A program made the translations under genes and the position numbers. A stretch of 64,000 nucleotides of DNA. It comes from Bacteroidota bacterium. Its GTDB lineage: Bacteria; Bacteroidota; Bacteroidia; Bacteroidales; Lentimicrobiaceae. The stretch lies in contig JAEZNO010000032.1 of the NCBI GenBank assembly GCA_023441805.1, positions 43,168 through 107,167 of the forward strand, in the 5' to 3' direction. The notes beneath the pieces are model-generated. The model did not search any database. It was not told the DNA's origin and was given only the letters and a program-made list of their open reading frames with translations. Shown here in pieces: positions 1-9,011 of the stretch; the first letter of the stretch is position 1; the number at the start of each line of letters is the position of its first letter.

Positions 1-887
1 CAATGGCTGAAAATATGGGCTTACGCGATGGTGACAAGATCCTGTCGGTTGACAATGAGTATGTTGAAGATTTTTACAAAATTCCCGGTAAGATTATCCT
101 TGATAACGCTAAGACAGTTCAGGTTATTCGTAACGACCAGCCATTTGAGGTGAACATCCCTGAAGGGTTTATTGCTAAACTCTTAAAGCACCAATCACCA
201 GAATTCATTAGTCCGCGTGTACCTTTTATTATTGGTAAGTTCCTAAAGGACTCACCCGGTAAGTTAGCCGGATTGCAGGAAGGTGACCGTGTAATTGGAA
301 TAAACGATACAATTTTACCGTTCTTTGATCAGTATAAAAATGTACTCGATCAGAATGCCGGGAAAGAAATTAGCTTGAAAGCAATTCGGGCTTCTGATAC
401 TCTTAGTTTTACTGTACAGCTTGATGAAACAGCCAAGATTGGTGCATACCTGACTGATCCTTCAAAAATATTTCAGATAAAAGAGAGGGAGTATTCCTTA
501 ATCTCAGCAATTCCGGCGGGGTTTACACGTACATGGAAGCAAATGGATAATTATCTGAAACAACTGAAACTTTTATTCTTACCCGAAGTAAAAGCCTATG
601 AATCTGTGGGCGGATTTATTTCAATAGGTAATATTTTCCCGGCACAATGGGACTGGATGTCATTCTGGAGTTTAACAGCATTTCTATCAATTATGCTTGG
701 AATCCTGAATGTATTGCCTATCCCGGCACTTGACGGGGGACATGTTTTATTCCTGCTCTATGAAATAATTACCGGAAGGAAGCCTTCAGATAAATTCCTG
801 GAATACGCTCAGATAACCGGTATGATATTGTTATTCGGACTGCTTATTCTTGCAAACGGTAACGATATCATTAAGTTGTTCAAATAA
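1..887 (+). CDS. rseP: RIP metalloprotease RseP (site-2 protease), 3' part
   Basis: The reading frame is already open at the window edge, so this is the C-terminal ~295 residues of a longer gene. It contains the end of one PDZ domain and a second PDZ domain (roughly residues 70-145, with GKLAGLQEGDRVIGIN), then the C-terminal membrane part with the family motif NVLPIPALDGG (about residue 238) followed by a final hydrophobic helix. In RseP/S2P proteases the LDG motif supplies the third zinc ligand (Asp); the HExxH helix must lie upstream of the window. The family cleaves membrane-bound substrates such as anti-sigma factors within the lipid bilayer. The ATG at position 3 is only the first Met inside the window, not a true start. 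It converges on the YitT gene downstream with no clear terminator between. Confidence 0.93.
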   Translation, partial: MAENMGLRDGDKILSVDNEYVEDFYKIPGKIILDNAKTVQVIRNDQPFEVNIPEGFIAKLLKHQSPEFISPRVPFIIGKFLKDSPGKLAGLQEGDRVIGINDTILPFFDQYKNVLDQNAGKEISLKAIRASDTLSFTVQLDETAKIGAYLTDPSKIFQIKEREYSLISAIPAGFTRTWKQMDNYLKQLKLLFLPEVKAYESVGGFISIGNIFPAQWDWMSFWSLTAFLSIMLGILNVLPIPALDGGHVLFLLYEIITGRKPSDKFLEYAQITGMILLFGLLILANGNDIIKLFK

Positions 888-970
888 TAGAGCTTAACAG
901 ATTGTTATAAAATGTATTGCACCTCCTTAGGAAGGATGTGATTCAACATTAGGTAAGTTGTGATTTATTG

Positions 971-1864
971 TTATTCTTCAAGTTTATCGTGAAGTGATTT
1001 GAATCCCTGCCCCAGTATTTCGTGAGCATCCATTATTGTCAGGAATGCTTTTGGGTCAATTTTATTGATAAACTCCTCAAGCATAGCAAGCTCCCGACGA
1101 TTGACCACTGTGAAGATCACTTTCTTGGATTGACCGTTAAACATTCCTTCACCCTGAAGAAAAGTACCCCCACGATTTAGATCGTTAATTATTTTATCAC
1201 GAATTTCGAGATGCTTTTCAGAGACAATAAAAATCGTTTTCTCATAATTTACACCTGAGAGAACTGCATCAATGGTTTTCCCCATCACAAATATGGTTAT
1301 CCATGAGTATAATGGCACCTTCCAGTCGGCAAATGCGGCGAAGCCTATCAGCACAATAATAGAGTCAACCATCATCATCAATTGTCCAAGAGGCAGACGT
1401 GTATAACGTGCAATTATCATTGCGATAACATCAGAACCACCGGATGTAGCTTTCGATTTAAAAATCATACCAACACCTGCACCCACGATGGCACCTCCAA
1501 ATACTGAAGAAAGCAGCGGGTCAGCTTCGACCAATGGTTTGAATTCCGAAAAGTATGAAAGCACATCAACAAACACTGAAGTAAGGACAAAGCCAACAAC
1601 CGTCTTGGTACCAAATCGCGGGCCTAGTATTTTAGTGCCGATGATTGTTAGCGGAATGTTGAATAACAAAGCAGTTAAACCGACAGGAGTACCAAACAGA
1701 TGGTGTAAAACGATTGAAATACCATAAATACCACCGGGAACAATCTTATAAGGAGTAATGAAATAAACATATCCGGTGGCAACTAAGAAAGTACCGACAA
1801 TAATAAGAGAATACGAGATAAACCACTTTTTGGTAAAGATCTTGTCATTTTGAAGAAAAGCCAT
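971..1864 (-). CDS. YitT family membrane protein (DUF161 + DUF2179)
   Basis: A 297-residue protein with about five hydrophobic segments in residues 12-200 (YitT_membrane domain; the stretch SKATSGGSDVIAMII is characteristic) and a soluble C-terminal DUF2179 domain (about residues 205-290, with LNRGGTFLQGEGMF and VVNRRELAMLEEFI). Family members sit in the inner membrane; their transport or regulatory role is not settled. It lies 38 bases downstream of a second copy of the same family on the same strand, so the two are probably co-transcribed. The start ATG is the only one giving a complete first helix. Confidence 0.9.
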   Translation of the reverse strand: MAFLQNDKIFTKKWFISYSLIIVGTFLVATGYVYFITPYKIVPGGIYGISIVLHHLFGTPVGLTALLFNIPLTIIGTKILGPRFGTKTVVGFVLTSVFVDVLSYFSEFKPLVEADPLLSSVFGGAIVGAGVGMIFKSKATSGGSDVIAMIIARYTRLPLGQLMMMVDSIIVLIGFAAFADWKVPLYSWITIFVMGKTIDAVLSGVNYEKTIFIVSEKHLEIRDKIINDLNRGGTFLQGEGMFNGQSKKVIFTVVNRRELAMLEEFINKIDPKAFLTIMDAHEILGQGFKSLHDKLEE

Positions 1865-1902
1865 GATGCAATCTTATTTTGCTAATTAACTGCTTAAATG
1901 AA

Positions 1903-2832
1903 TTAAAACTCAGCTACTTTATCACTTAACGACTTGAATCCTTCGCCAAGTATTTCATGAGCATCTACAACAGTGAGAAATGCATTTGGATCAGCTTTAT
2001 GGACGTAATCCTGAAGCATTGCCAACTCACGCCGACTTAATACAGTGAAGATTATAGTCTTTTCAGTGTTATTATACATTCCTTTTCCGGGAATATATGT
2101 TCCGCCGCGATGGAGATCGTTAATTATCTTATCTCGAATAAGGTCAAATTGATCAGATATAATAAGGAGCATCTTATCGTAGCTTACACCCTGCATGGTG
2201 ATGTCGATAACTTTACCCGTAACGAATATCACAATCCATGAATAAAGAGGAATTCGCCAGTCACCAAAAGCCAATAAACCGAGAAGTACAATTGTAGAGT
2301 CGACATAAATCATTAACTGGCCTAACGGTAAGCGAGTATATTTTGAAATTATCATAGCAATGATATCAGAGCCTCCGGAAGTTGCCTTTGATTTGAATAT
2401 CAATCCTAAACCAAAGCCCAACAACACACCACCGAATATACATGCCATCAAAACATCATCTTTCAAACCAAGATAATCACCTTCACCAATGAGCATTGTC
2501 AGAAGGTCCATAAATACAGAAGTGAGCACAAAACCAAGTACAGTTTTAAAACCAAATCGGGGCCCGAGTATTTTTATACCGAGGATAGTTAAAGGGATAT
2601 TTAGCAAAAGACCAAAAAGTCCGATTGGTACACCGGTTGGCCAGAATGAGAATAAGCCTTTGGTAAGATGGTGTACGACGATACCGATACCATACACACC
2701 CCCGGGGACAATATTATATGGATTAATAAAGAGGACAAATCCTGCTGCTAAGATGAAAGCACCGATGACTGTCAATGAGTATGCTTTGAACCATTGTGCT
2801 GAAAATATTTTTTCGTTCTGGATAAATGTCAT
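1903..2832 (-). CDS. YitT family membrane protein, tandem paralogue
   Basis: A 309-residue paralogue of the next gene downstream, with the same order of five membrane segments plus DUF2179. Matching stretches in both copies include the N-terminal pattern F-Q-N-[DE]-K-I-F, SKATSGGSD in the membrane part, LGPRFG and DAHEILG near the C terminus. The main difference is an insertion of about ten residues between helices one and two (LTKGLFSFWPTG). It is the first gene of the pair and has a TAnnTTTGCA-type promoter element just upstream. Divergence between the copies is substantial, so the duplication is not recent. Function is unknown beyond inner-membrane location. Confidence 0.9.
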   Translation of the reverse strand: MTFIQNEKIFSAQWFKAYSLTVIGAFILAAGFVLFINPYNIVPGGVYGIGIVVHHLTKGLFSFWPTGVPIGLFGLLLNIPLTILGIKILGPRFGFKTVLGFVLTSVFMDLLTMLIGEGDYLGLKDDVLMACIFGGVLLGFGLGLIFKSKATSGGSDIIAMIISKYTRLPLGQLMIYVDSTIVLLGLLAFGDWRIPLYSWIVIFVTGKVIDITMQGVSYDKMLLIISDQFDLIRDKIINDLHRGGTYIPGKGMYNNTEKTIIFTVLSRRELAMLQDYVHKADPNAFLTVVDAHEILGEGFKSLSDKVAEF

Positions 2833-2852
2833 AGCTTTGATTATTTAAAGTG

Positions 2853-2860
2853 CAAAACTA
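2853..2860 (-). promoter_or_regulatory. Possible -7 promoter element (TAGTTTTG) for the yitT pair
   Basis: Read on the minus strand the element is TAGTTTTGCA, matching the Bacteroidota -7 consensus TAnnTTTG. It lies about 20 bases before the ATG of the upstream yitT gene. No clear TTTG -33 box is seen at the expected distance, so this is a partial match. Confidence 0.4.
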
Positions 2861-3070
2861 CACAATATGGAAAGGCACTTATCGTTTAGATTTACCAAAA
2901 ACGTTAGGAAAATTATCAGCAACTTTTTTTTTAATAGTAGTGTTTATAGTTAGAATGTATTACTTTTGTTCATATTTTAGATTAATAAGAGAATTAAAGC
3001 GACAAATTACACCTTCTTACTTTCAATGGTCGAAGTGATCATTGCTGTAAAAAATGATAGAAATGCTGAA

Positions 3071-4039
3071 ATGAATAGCATTCCAACAGTAAATCGATTA
3101 TCAAGAGTTTGCAGGGTATTAGCAATACTTTTATTGTTATTGCCATTAATCAGTATATCACAACAAGAACCTCAATTTACACTCAACCCATTTAATCACA
3201 TGGCAGTAAATCCGGGCTATGCCGGATTAAGAGATGCAATATGTGTTACCGGAATAATCAGACAGCAGTGGGTAGGTCTTAATGATGAGGAAAATAACCA
3301 TATAGCTCCTGAAACATTTGTTATTAGTGGAGATGCCCCTATAAGATTATTACACGGAGGGGTCTCAGCAGTTGTAATGCAGGACAAGATTGGATACTTT
3401 AAAGATGTATATGTCAAAGTAGGATACTCATATAATAAATCGCTCGCAGGAGGTGAACTTGGTATTGGTTTCAATGTCGGTTTTATCAACAAATCACTTG
3501 ATTTCAGTAAACTAAAACCGGTTGAACAAGGCGACCCAATATTGAGTAGTGCTGAAGAGAGTACAATGTTCACAGATTTTAACTTTGGGGCATTTTATCT
3601 TGAACCCGGAGGTTTATACCTTGGATTATCAGCTTCACAATTATTGGAAAATGCAAGAAATCTTGGGAACAAGTATGAATACACACTTAAGCGACATTAT
3701 TATGGGACAGCCGGATATGAGCTTTCATGGATCAGAAATCCGGCCTATGTTTTTACTCCAAGTGTGTTCGTCAAATATGATGGCGTCACAGCACAAGTAG
3801 ATTTAAATGCATTGATCGAATATAACAGAAAAGTGTGGGGAGGAATATCTTATCGTTTGCAGGAGACAACTGCAGTTATGATAGGTTTGAATATTAAGGA
3901 TTTGAGTCTTGGTTATGCTTACGATATTCCCTTATCAAAAATAGGGGGAGCCGGCAGCCACGAAGTTATGGTACGATATTGTTTCAAACTGGAACTTGAA
4001 AAAACAAAAAAATCTTTCCGTAACACTCGATTCTTATAA
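3071..4039 (+). CDS. porP: PorP/SprF family type IX secretion outer-membrane protein
   Basis: About 322 residues from the chosen start. The N terminus is a signal peptide (NRLSRVCRVLAILLLLLPLISISQQ). The mature part opens with QFTLNPFNHMAVNPGYAG, the hallmark of the PorP/SprF family, and continues as an outer-membrane beta barrel rich in aromatic-glycine strands. PorP-type proteins work with the type IX secretion system in attachment and gliding machinery. An earlier in-frame ATG at 3026 would add 15 residues before the signal peptide; I prefer 3071 because it gives a normal n-region. It is followed directly by gldKLMN, the usual operon order, though gldK also has its own possible promoter. 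Confidence 0.9.
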   Translation: MNSIPTVNRLSRVCRVLAILLLLLPLISISQQEPQFTLNPFNHMAVNPGYAGLRDAICVTGIIRQQWVGLNDEENNHIAPETFVISGDAPIRLLHGGVSAVVMQDKIGYFKDVYVKVGYSYNKSLAGGELGIGFNVGFINKSLDFSKLKPVEQGDPILSSAEESTMFTDFNFGAFYLEPGGLYLGLSASQLLENARNLGNKYEYTLKRHYYGTAGYELSWIRNPAYVFTPSVFVKYDGVTAQVDLNALIEYNRKVWGGISYRLQETTAVMIGLNIKDLSLGYAYDIPLSKIGGAGSHEVMVRYCFKLELEKTKKSFRNTRFL

Positions 4040-4047
4040 GGAAAAAG

Positions 4048-4077
4048 TTGTTTGGAAAATTTATATTGCTATTTTTG
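4048..4077 (+). promoter_or_regulatory. Bacteroidota-type promoter upstream of gldK
   Basis: TTG at 4048-4050, a 19-base spacer, then TATTTTTG at 4070-4077, matching the phylum's -33/-7 arrangement. It lies in the 114-base gap between porP and gldK, about 75 bases before the gldK ATG. It suggests gldKLMN can be transcribed independently of porP. Confidence 0.5.
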
Positions 4078-4153
4078 TCGTTCATTTTTCAGAAAAGGAC
4101 TAATAATAATCCGTAAGGAAAACCGTTATTTGCATTAAAATCAGGTACTAAAC

Positions 4154-5509
4154 ATGAAAAAACTCTTCAATTTCATCATTGTTGCCCTTATACTGAGTAG
4201 TTGCGGTAACTCAGGTAATGGCGAATTGATCGGTGTTACAAAGCGTGAAAAATTCTATCAGCCCGATCCGTATGGTATGGCCTATGTTCCAATGGGCAGT
4301 TTTACTATGGGCGTCGGTGACCAGGATGTCCCCTATGCACACATCAATGATCCAAGAACTGTGTCGGTAAGCGCATTCTATATGGATGAAACCGAGATTA
4401 CCAATAATGAGTATCGCCAGTTCGTATTCTGGGTTAGGGACTCAATTGCCCGCAGAAAACTCGGTGATGTTAATCCCGAAGATTATCTCATTGAAGAGAA
4501 CAAAAAGACCGGAGAGACTTACGATCCCCCATTCCTCAACTGGAGAACAGAAATTAAATGGAATGGAGAAGAGGAAAGAGAAGCCTTGGAAGATATGTTC
4601 CTTCCTGAACACGAGCGATATTTCCGCAGAAAAGAGATTGATACACGTAAGTTAATGTATGAGTATTTCTGGGTTGACTATCGCGCTGCTGCAGGTAAAG
4701 ACTTTTCATCAGGCGATCCCGTAAATGCCGGTCTTGCTAACCGTCCGCAAGGTTTGAAAGACAGATCACTGTACGTTAGAAAAGAAATTATTAATGTTTA
4801 TCCTGATACACTTGCATGGATCCATGATTATGCTTATTCATACAATGACCCAATGACTGAGCGTTATTTCTGGCATCCTGCTTACGACAACTATCCAGTA
4901 GTTGGTGTTAACTGGAAACAAGCAAAAGCATTCGGAATCTGGAGAACTGAATTACTACGTTCTTATCTAAGCTCAAGAGGAAATGCTGTAGTAAACGAAT
5001 TCAGAATTCCAACCGAAGCTGAATGGGAATGGGCTGCACGTGGAGGTAATTCATTTAGTCCATATCCATGGGGAGGTCCTTATACCAGAAATGAAAAGGG
5101 CTGTTTCCTCGCTAACTTTAAACCTCTCAGAGGAAATTATGTTGACGATGGTGGTTTAACACCTGTTATCGTTGCTCATTATCCTGCAAACGACTTTGGT
5201 TTGTATGATATGGCAGGTAATGTTGCTGAATGGACTAATGATGCGTTTGATGAATCATCTTATAATTTCACATGGGACATGAACCCGGCATATAGTTATA
5301 ATGCTAAGGATAGTGATCCCCCTGCATTGAAAAGAAAAGTGGTTCGTGGTGGTTCGTGGAAGGATATTTCATACTATCTGCAGGTTAATGCCCGCACTTA
5401 TGAATTCCAGGATACTGCAAAAAGTTATATAGGTTTCCGTTGTGTACAGAATTTCATGGGACGTCAGAAAGATGACAACCCTGCACGTGCATCGAAAATT
5501 TATAATTAG
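4154..5509 (+). CDS. gldK: GldK/PorK type IX secretion lipoprotein
   Basis: A 451-residue lipoprotein with a lipobox (LSSC, Cys17) and a formylglycine-generating-enzyme-like (FGE-sulfatase) domain covering most of the rest: VPMGSFTMG near residue 47, FRIPTEAEWEWAARGG around 283, YDMAGNVAEWTND around 353 and GFRCV near the end. GldK/PorK forms a periplasmic ring with GldN/PorN attached to the outer membrane in the type IX secretion system. The FGE fold in this family is structural; catalytic activity is not expected. It is followed at 71 bases by gldL. Length and gene order are standard for the family. Confidence 0.96.
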   Translation: MKKLFNFIIVALILSSCGNSGNGELIGVTKREKFYQPDPYGMAYVPMGSFTMGVGDQDVPYAHINDPRTVSVSAFYMDETEITNNEYRQFVFWVRDSIARRKLGDVNPEDYLIEENKKTGETYDPPFLNWRTEIKWNGEEEREALEDMFLPEHERYFRRKEIDTRKLMYEYFWVDYRAAAGKDFSSGDPVNAGLANRPQGLKDRSLYVRKEIINVYPDTLAWIHDYAYSYNDPMTERYFWHPAYDNYPVVGVNWKQAKAFGIWRTELLRSYLSSRGNAVVNEFRIPTEAEWEWAARGGNSFSPYPWGGPYTRNEKGCFLANFKPLRGNYVDDGGLTPVIVAHYPANDFGLYDMAGNVAEWTNDAFDESSYNFTWDMNPAYSYNAKDSDPPALKRKVVRGGSWKDISYYLQVNARTYEFQDTAKSYIGFRCVQNFMGRQKDDNPARASKIYN

Positions 5510-5580
5510 AATTTGGATTATATTTTTAATACTTTAGAAATCTATTCATTAATTTTTCACTCAAACAAACAATTACAATC

Positions 5581-6429
5581 ATGGGATTGAACAATTTAGT
5601 CAGAGGAAGAGGGTTCAAAAACTTCATGGCAAAACTGTACGGCTGGGGAGCTTCAGTTGTTATTCTTGGAGCCTTATTCAAAATTAATCACTATCCTTTA
5701 GCAAATGAAATGCTCATCATCGGATTGGGTACAGAAGCTATTATCTTCTTCTTTTCAGCTTTCGAACCACCGCATGTTGAACCTGACTGGAGCCTGGTTT
5801 ATCCGGAACTTGCAGGTATGTATCATGGTAAAGGTACCACCAGTGGTAAAACTCCTACTCAGGAATTAGATAATATGCTTGAAAAAGCTAAGATCGGCCC
5901 TGAATTAATACAAAGCCTTGGGAATGGTTTAAGGACATTAAGCGACAATGCTAAGCAAATGTCTGACCTTTCAAATGCTGCTGTAGCAACCAATGATTAT
6001 GCCCGTAACTTAAGCTCTGCAAGTAAATCGGTTAGCGATTTCTCAGCAAATGCTGCAAAGGCCGCTGAAACAACCAGCCAATTTATTGGTACTTACCAAC
6101 AGAGTGCACAGGCATTGAAACAAACAGTTGACAGACTTGATTTTTCAGGATTGGATACACGCTCATATAATGAGTCATTGCAAAAGTTATCAAATAACTT
6201 AAATGCACTGAATGCTGCTTATGAACTTCAACTGAGAACTTCATCTGCTCATGTTGAAGACGCTAATAAGCTACATAACACATTGAACCAATACTTAACT
6301 AACATAAGTGATTCAGCTCAGGACATTAACCGTTATCGTCAGGAAATGGATAACCTGACCAAGAAGGTTACTGCTTTGAACCAGGTTTATGGCAATATGC
6401 TTGCTGCTATGAACGTCAATATTAAATAA
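5581..6429 (+). CDS. gldL: GldL type IX secretion motor membrane protein
   Basis: A 282-residue protein with two transmembrane helices in the first ~65 residues (KLYGWGASVVILGALFKINH, then a second helix containing GLGTEAIIFFF) and a long cytoplasmic helical C-terminal part. GldL and GldM form the inner-membrane proton-driven rotary motor that powers type IX secretion and gliding. The Glu in the second helix (GTEA) corresponds to the conserved intramembrane acidic residue needed for proton flow in studied homologues. The C-terminal region (residues 100-280) is low-complexity helical with many Ser/Ala/Asn/Leu. It lies between gldK and gldM in the same operon. Confidence 0.96.
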   Translation: MGLNNLVRGRGFKNFMAKLYGWGASVVILGALFKINHYPLANEMLIIGLGTEAIIFFFSAFEPPHVEPDWSLVYPELAGMYHGKGTTSGKTPTQELDNMLEKAKIGPELIQSLGNGLRTLSDNAKQMSDLSNAAVATNDYARNLSSASKSVSDFSANAAKAAETTSQFIGTYQQSAQALKQTVDRLDFSGLDTRSYNESLQKLSNNLNALNAAYELQLRTSSAHVEDANKLHNTLNQYLTNISDSAQDINRYRQEMDNLTKKVTALNQVYGNMLAAMNVNIK

Positions 6430-6472
6430 GCAAGTGTCACTAATTGTTAATTAATTAAGTAAAGGAAATATT

Positions 6473-8032
6473 ATGGCTGGATACAAGGAAACACCGCGAC
6501 AAAAGATGATCGCGATGATGTACCTGGTGTTGACTGCTCTACTTGCTTTAAATGTTTCTGTTGAGATTATCAATGCTTTTGTGGTTGTAAACAAAAGTAT
6601 GGAAGGCACCAACGAAAACCTGAAATCCAAGAATTTGGAGACGTATGCCAGGTTTGATCAACAGAAGCAATTAAACGAAGCTAAAGTAGGCCCCTATTGG
6701 GAAAAAGCCCAGGAAGCTCGGCGCATAGCAGAAGATATGATCAATTATATTGAGAATGTTAAATGGGAAGTCATTGCACGTTCAGAAGGTATAACTATTG
6801 ATCAGGCAAAAGTAACTCCTCTTGGAGATATTGAAACAAGAGACAAATATGATGAAAGTACTCACTATTTCATCGGTAATTCACCCGACGGTTCTAAAGG
6901 AAAAGCTGGTGAGTTAAGACGCAAAATTGAGCAATTTAAGGTTGATATCGTAGCAGGTTTACAACCTGATCAGAGAGCTAATCTTAAGCTCGGTCTGGAT
7001 ACAAAAGGACCTTTCGTTGATGCAAATAAGGACAAGCAGAATTGGGAAATGCATAATTTTTACCATACAATTCTGGCTGCCAATGTTACTTTCCTCAATA
7101 AACTCATAGCTGACGTTAGAAATGTTGAGAGTGATGTGGTTTCCACATTGTTTAACTCAATCAGTGCTGAGGATTTCAAATTCGATCAACTCGCTGCAAG
7201 AGTTATACCTAACTCACGTATGGTATTCAGTGGTGATCAGTATGAAGCTGAGATCATGGTTGCGGCTATTGATACTAAACAAAACCCTGAAGTTATCGTA
7301 AATGGACGTCCTGTACCCGCTGAAAATGGTGTTGCTAAGTATACAGTTAGCGCCGGTGCTACAGGATTACAGACTTATAAAGGAGAAATCAGAGTTGTTG
7401 ACCCAACCGGAGCACTTAAAACATATCCGTTTGAAGGTGATTACTTTGTGATGACTCCATCACTTAGTGTTGCTCCTACTAAAATGAATGTATTTTATGC
7501 TAATATTGATAACCCTGTAACAATTTCTGCTTCAGGTATTCCTGAATCTCAAATTGCTGCCTCTATTAGTGCAGGTACAATCAAAAAGGTAGGTCATGAA
7601 TGGATTGTAAGAGTACCTTCAGGTAATACAAAAGCAACTGTTTCAGTTAGTCATAACGACAACGGAAAGGTTCGTAACATGGGTAAGGCAGAATTCAGAA
7701 TTAAGAGAGTTCCAAGTCCAACAGCGTATATAGCTAATACCGATGGAGGTCCTGTTGCTAAGAATATGTTGCTGGCATCAAAGGCAATCATTCCAAAAAT
7801 GCCTGAAGATTTTGACTTTGATTTGAACTTTGAGATCACTTCATTCACTTTTGTAGGAATCAGAGGTGGTGACGTGGTAGAAGATCAGGCCAATAATAAC
7901 AGACTTACATCAAAGATGATTTCGTTTATTGAAGGAAGTAAGAAAGGTCAGAGGATTTGGTTAGAGAATATTATGGCTAAAGGCCCTGATGGAACTCGTA
8001 AGCTTGGCACAATTAGTTTGATAGTTCAATAA
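6473..8032 (+). CDS. gldM: GldM type IX secretion motor protein
   Basis: 519 residues. The N terminus (ETPRQKMIAMMYLVLTALLA) is the conserved GldM signature: an Arg just before a single transmembrane helix that pairs with GldL. The remainder is periplasmic, with a helical region (residues 40-220) followed by Ig-like beta domains reaching the C terminus, which connect the motor to the GldK/N ring. Length matches the family. The gap to gldL is 43 bases and the gap to gldN is 22 bases, supporting one transcript. Confidence 0.96.
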   Translation: MAGYKETPRQKMIAMMYLVLTALLALNVSVEIINAFVVVNKSMEGTNENLKSKNLETYARFDQQKQLNEAKVGPYWEKAQEARRIAEDMINYIENVKWEVIARSEGITIDQAKVTPLGDIETRDKYDESTHYFIGNSPDGSKGKAGELRRKIEQFKVDIVAGLQPDQRANLKLGLDTKGPFVDANKDKQNWEMHNFYHTILAANVTFLNKLIADVRNVESDVVSTLFNSISAEDFKFDQLAARVIPNSRMVFSGDQYEAEIMVAAIDTKQNPEVIVNGRPVPAENGVAKYTVSAGATGLQTYKGEIRVVDPTGALKTYPFEGDYFVMTPSLSVAPTKMNVFYANIDNPVTISASGIPESQIAASISAGTIKKVGHEWIVRVPSGNTKATVSVSHNDNGKVRNMGKAEFRIKRVPSPTAYIANTDGGPVAKNMLLASKAIIPKMPEDFDFDLNFEITSFTFVGIRGGDVVEDQANNNRLTSKMISFIEGSKKGQRIWLENIMAKGPDGTRKLGTISLIVQ

Positions 8033-8054
8033 TAATGCAATAATAATTTGACGG

Positions 8055-8912
8055 ATGAAAAAAGTATTTAGTATTCTTGCTATCGTTTTACTCACAGCAG
8101 GTTTTGCAAAAACTCTTGTTGGTCAGGTTCTTGATAGCCCACCACGTGATGGAGTTTACGATAAGAAAAACACTATTGAGAAGAAACCTATCACTTATCC
8201 CTGGGTGCGCGAAGCTGATGTTGTTTGGAGTAAAAGGATATGGCGTGTGATAGATCTCCGCGAGAAGATGAATCAGGCTTTCTATTATCCTGAAGTTCCT
8301 CATAACGACTTGAGGAGTCTGATGCAAGTATTAATGGATGCCTTGAAAGAAGGGACGATCACGGCATACGATGCTTCAAATCCATCAGATGAATTTGTAG
8401 TACCATTAACGTACGCGGAAATCATGAATCGTCTGGAAAGAACTGACTCTGTTCCAATGCAGCGTCCTTATCCTCCGTACGATTGGTATGATACTGTTAT
8501 TTCAGTTAAATTTTCACCCACTGACGTGAAAAGATTCAGGATTAAAGAAGACTGGTTTTTTGACAAGCAAAGATCAGTAATGGAAGTAAGAATTCTGGGT
8601 ATTTGTCCGGTACGTGACAATTTGGATGAAAAGGGTATTTTCAGAGCTTATGATCCATTATTCTGGATAAACTTCCCTGAAGCACGTCCTATACTGGCCA
8701 AGGCTGAAGTATTTAACAGGTACAACAGCTCAGCACGTAAGACTTATGATGATATCTTCTGGAAGAGAATGTTCAGTAGCTACATCTATAAAGAAGATAA
8801 CGTATACGATCGTCGTATCTCAGATTATGCTACCGGCGTTGATGCTTTAATGGAAGCCGATAGAATTAAGAACGAACTGTTTATGTTTGAACATAATCTT
8901 TGGGAATTCTAG
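8055..8912 (+). CDS. gldN: GldN/PorN type IX secretion ring protein
   Basis: 285 residues with an N-terminal signal peptide (MKKVFSILAIVLLTAGFAKT). The mature region has the family features of GldN/PorN: DVVWSKRIWRVIDLREKMNQ near residue 55, the KRFRIKEDWFFDKQRS block near 160 and the C-terminal DDIFWKRMFSSYIYKEDN. GldN forms the periplasmic ring with GldK. It ends the porP-gldKLMN block and is followed by a strong terminator. Confidence 0.95.
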   Translation: MKKVFSILAIVLLTAGFAKTLVGQVLDSPPRDGVYDKKNTIEKKPITYPWVREADVVWSKRIWRVIDLREKMNQAFYYPEVPHNDLRSLMQVLMDALKEGTITAYDASNPSDEFVVPLTYAEIMNRLERTDSVPMQRPYPPYDWYDTVISVKFSPTDVKRFRIKEDWFFDKQRSVMEVRILGICPVRDNLDEKGIFRAYDPLFWINFPEARPILAKAEVFNRYNSSARKTYDDIFWKRMFSSYIYKEDNVYDRRISDYATGVDALMEADRIKNELFMFEHNLWEF

Positions 8913-8934
8913 CTTTTAACCGTATTTGATGAAA

Positions 8935-8973
8935 AGAGGCTGCCTTAACTGACAGCCTCTTTTTCTTTTTTTA
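8935..8973 (+). terminator. Rho-independent terminator after gldN
   Basis: A perfect 8-bp stem (AGAGGCTG at 8935-8942, CAGCCTCT at 8953-8960) with a 10-base loop, followed by a T-rich run to 8973. It closes the type IX secretion operon. Its arms recur in other terminators of the window. Confidence 0.93.
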
Positions 8974-8985
8974 TATCTTACACCT

Positions 8986-8993
8986 TATCTTTG
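8986..8993 (+). promoter_or_regulatory. Possible -7 element (TATCTTTG) upstream of recG
   Basis: TATCTTTGCT lies 19-26 bases before the recG start and matches the Bacteroidota -7 consensus. The -33 position falls in the T-run of the gldN terminator and is not distinctive. Confidence 0.4.
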
Positions 8994-9011
8994 CTTGTCT
9001 AAATAAAGTTA

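Noticed and set aside
888..970. CACCTCCTTA in the gap after rseP as the 3' end of a 16S rRNA
   Set aside because: Only ten bases match and no rRNA sequence surrounds it; it is a chance hit or a weak hairpin CCTCCTTAGGAAGG.
2850..3038. 62-residue ORF between yitT and porP
   Set aside because: It overlaps the yitT promoter, has no family features and its hydrophobic stretch comes from a T-rich stretch.
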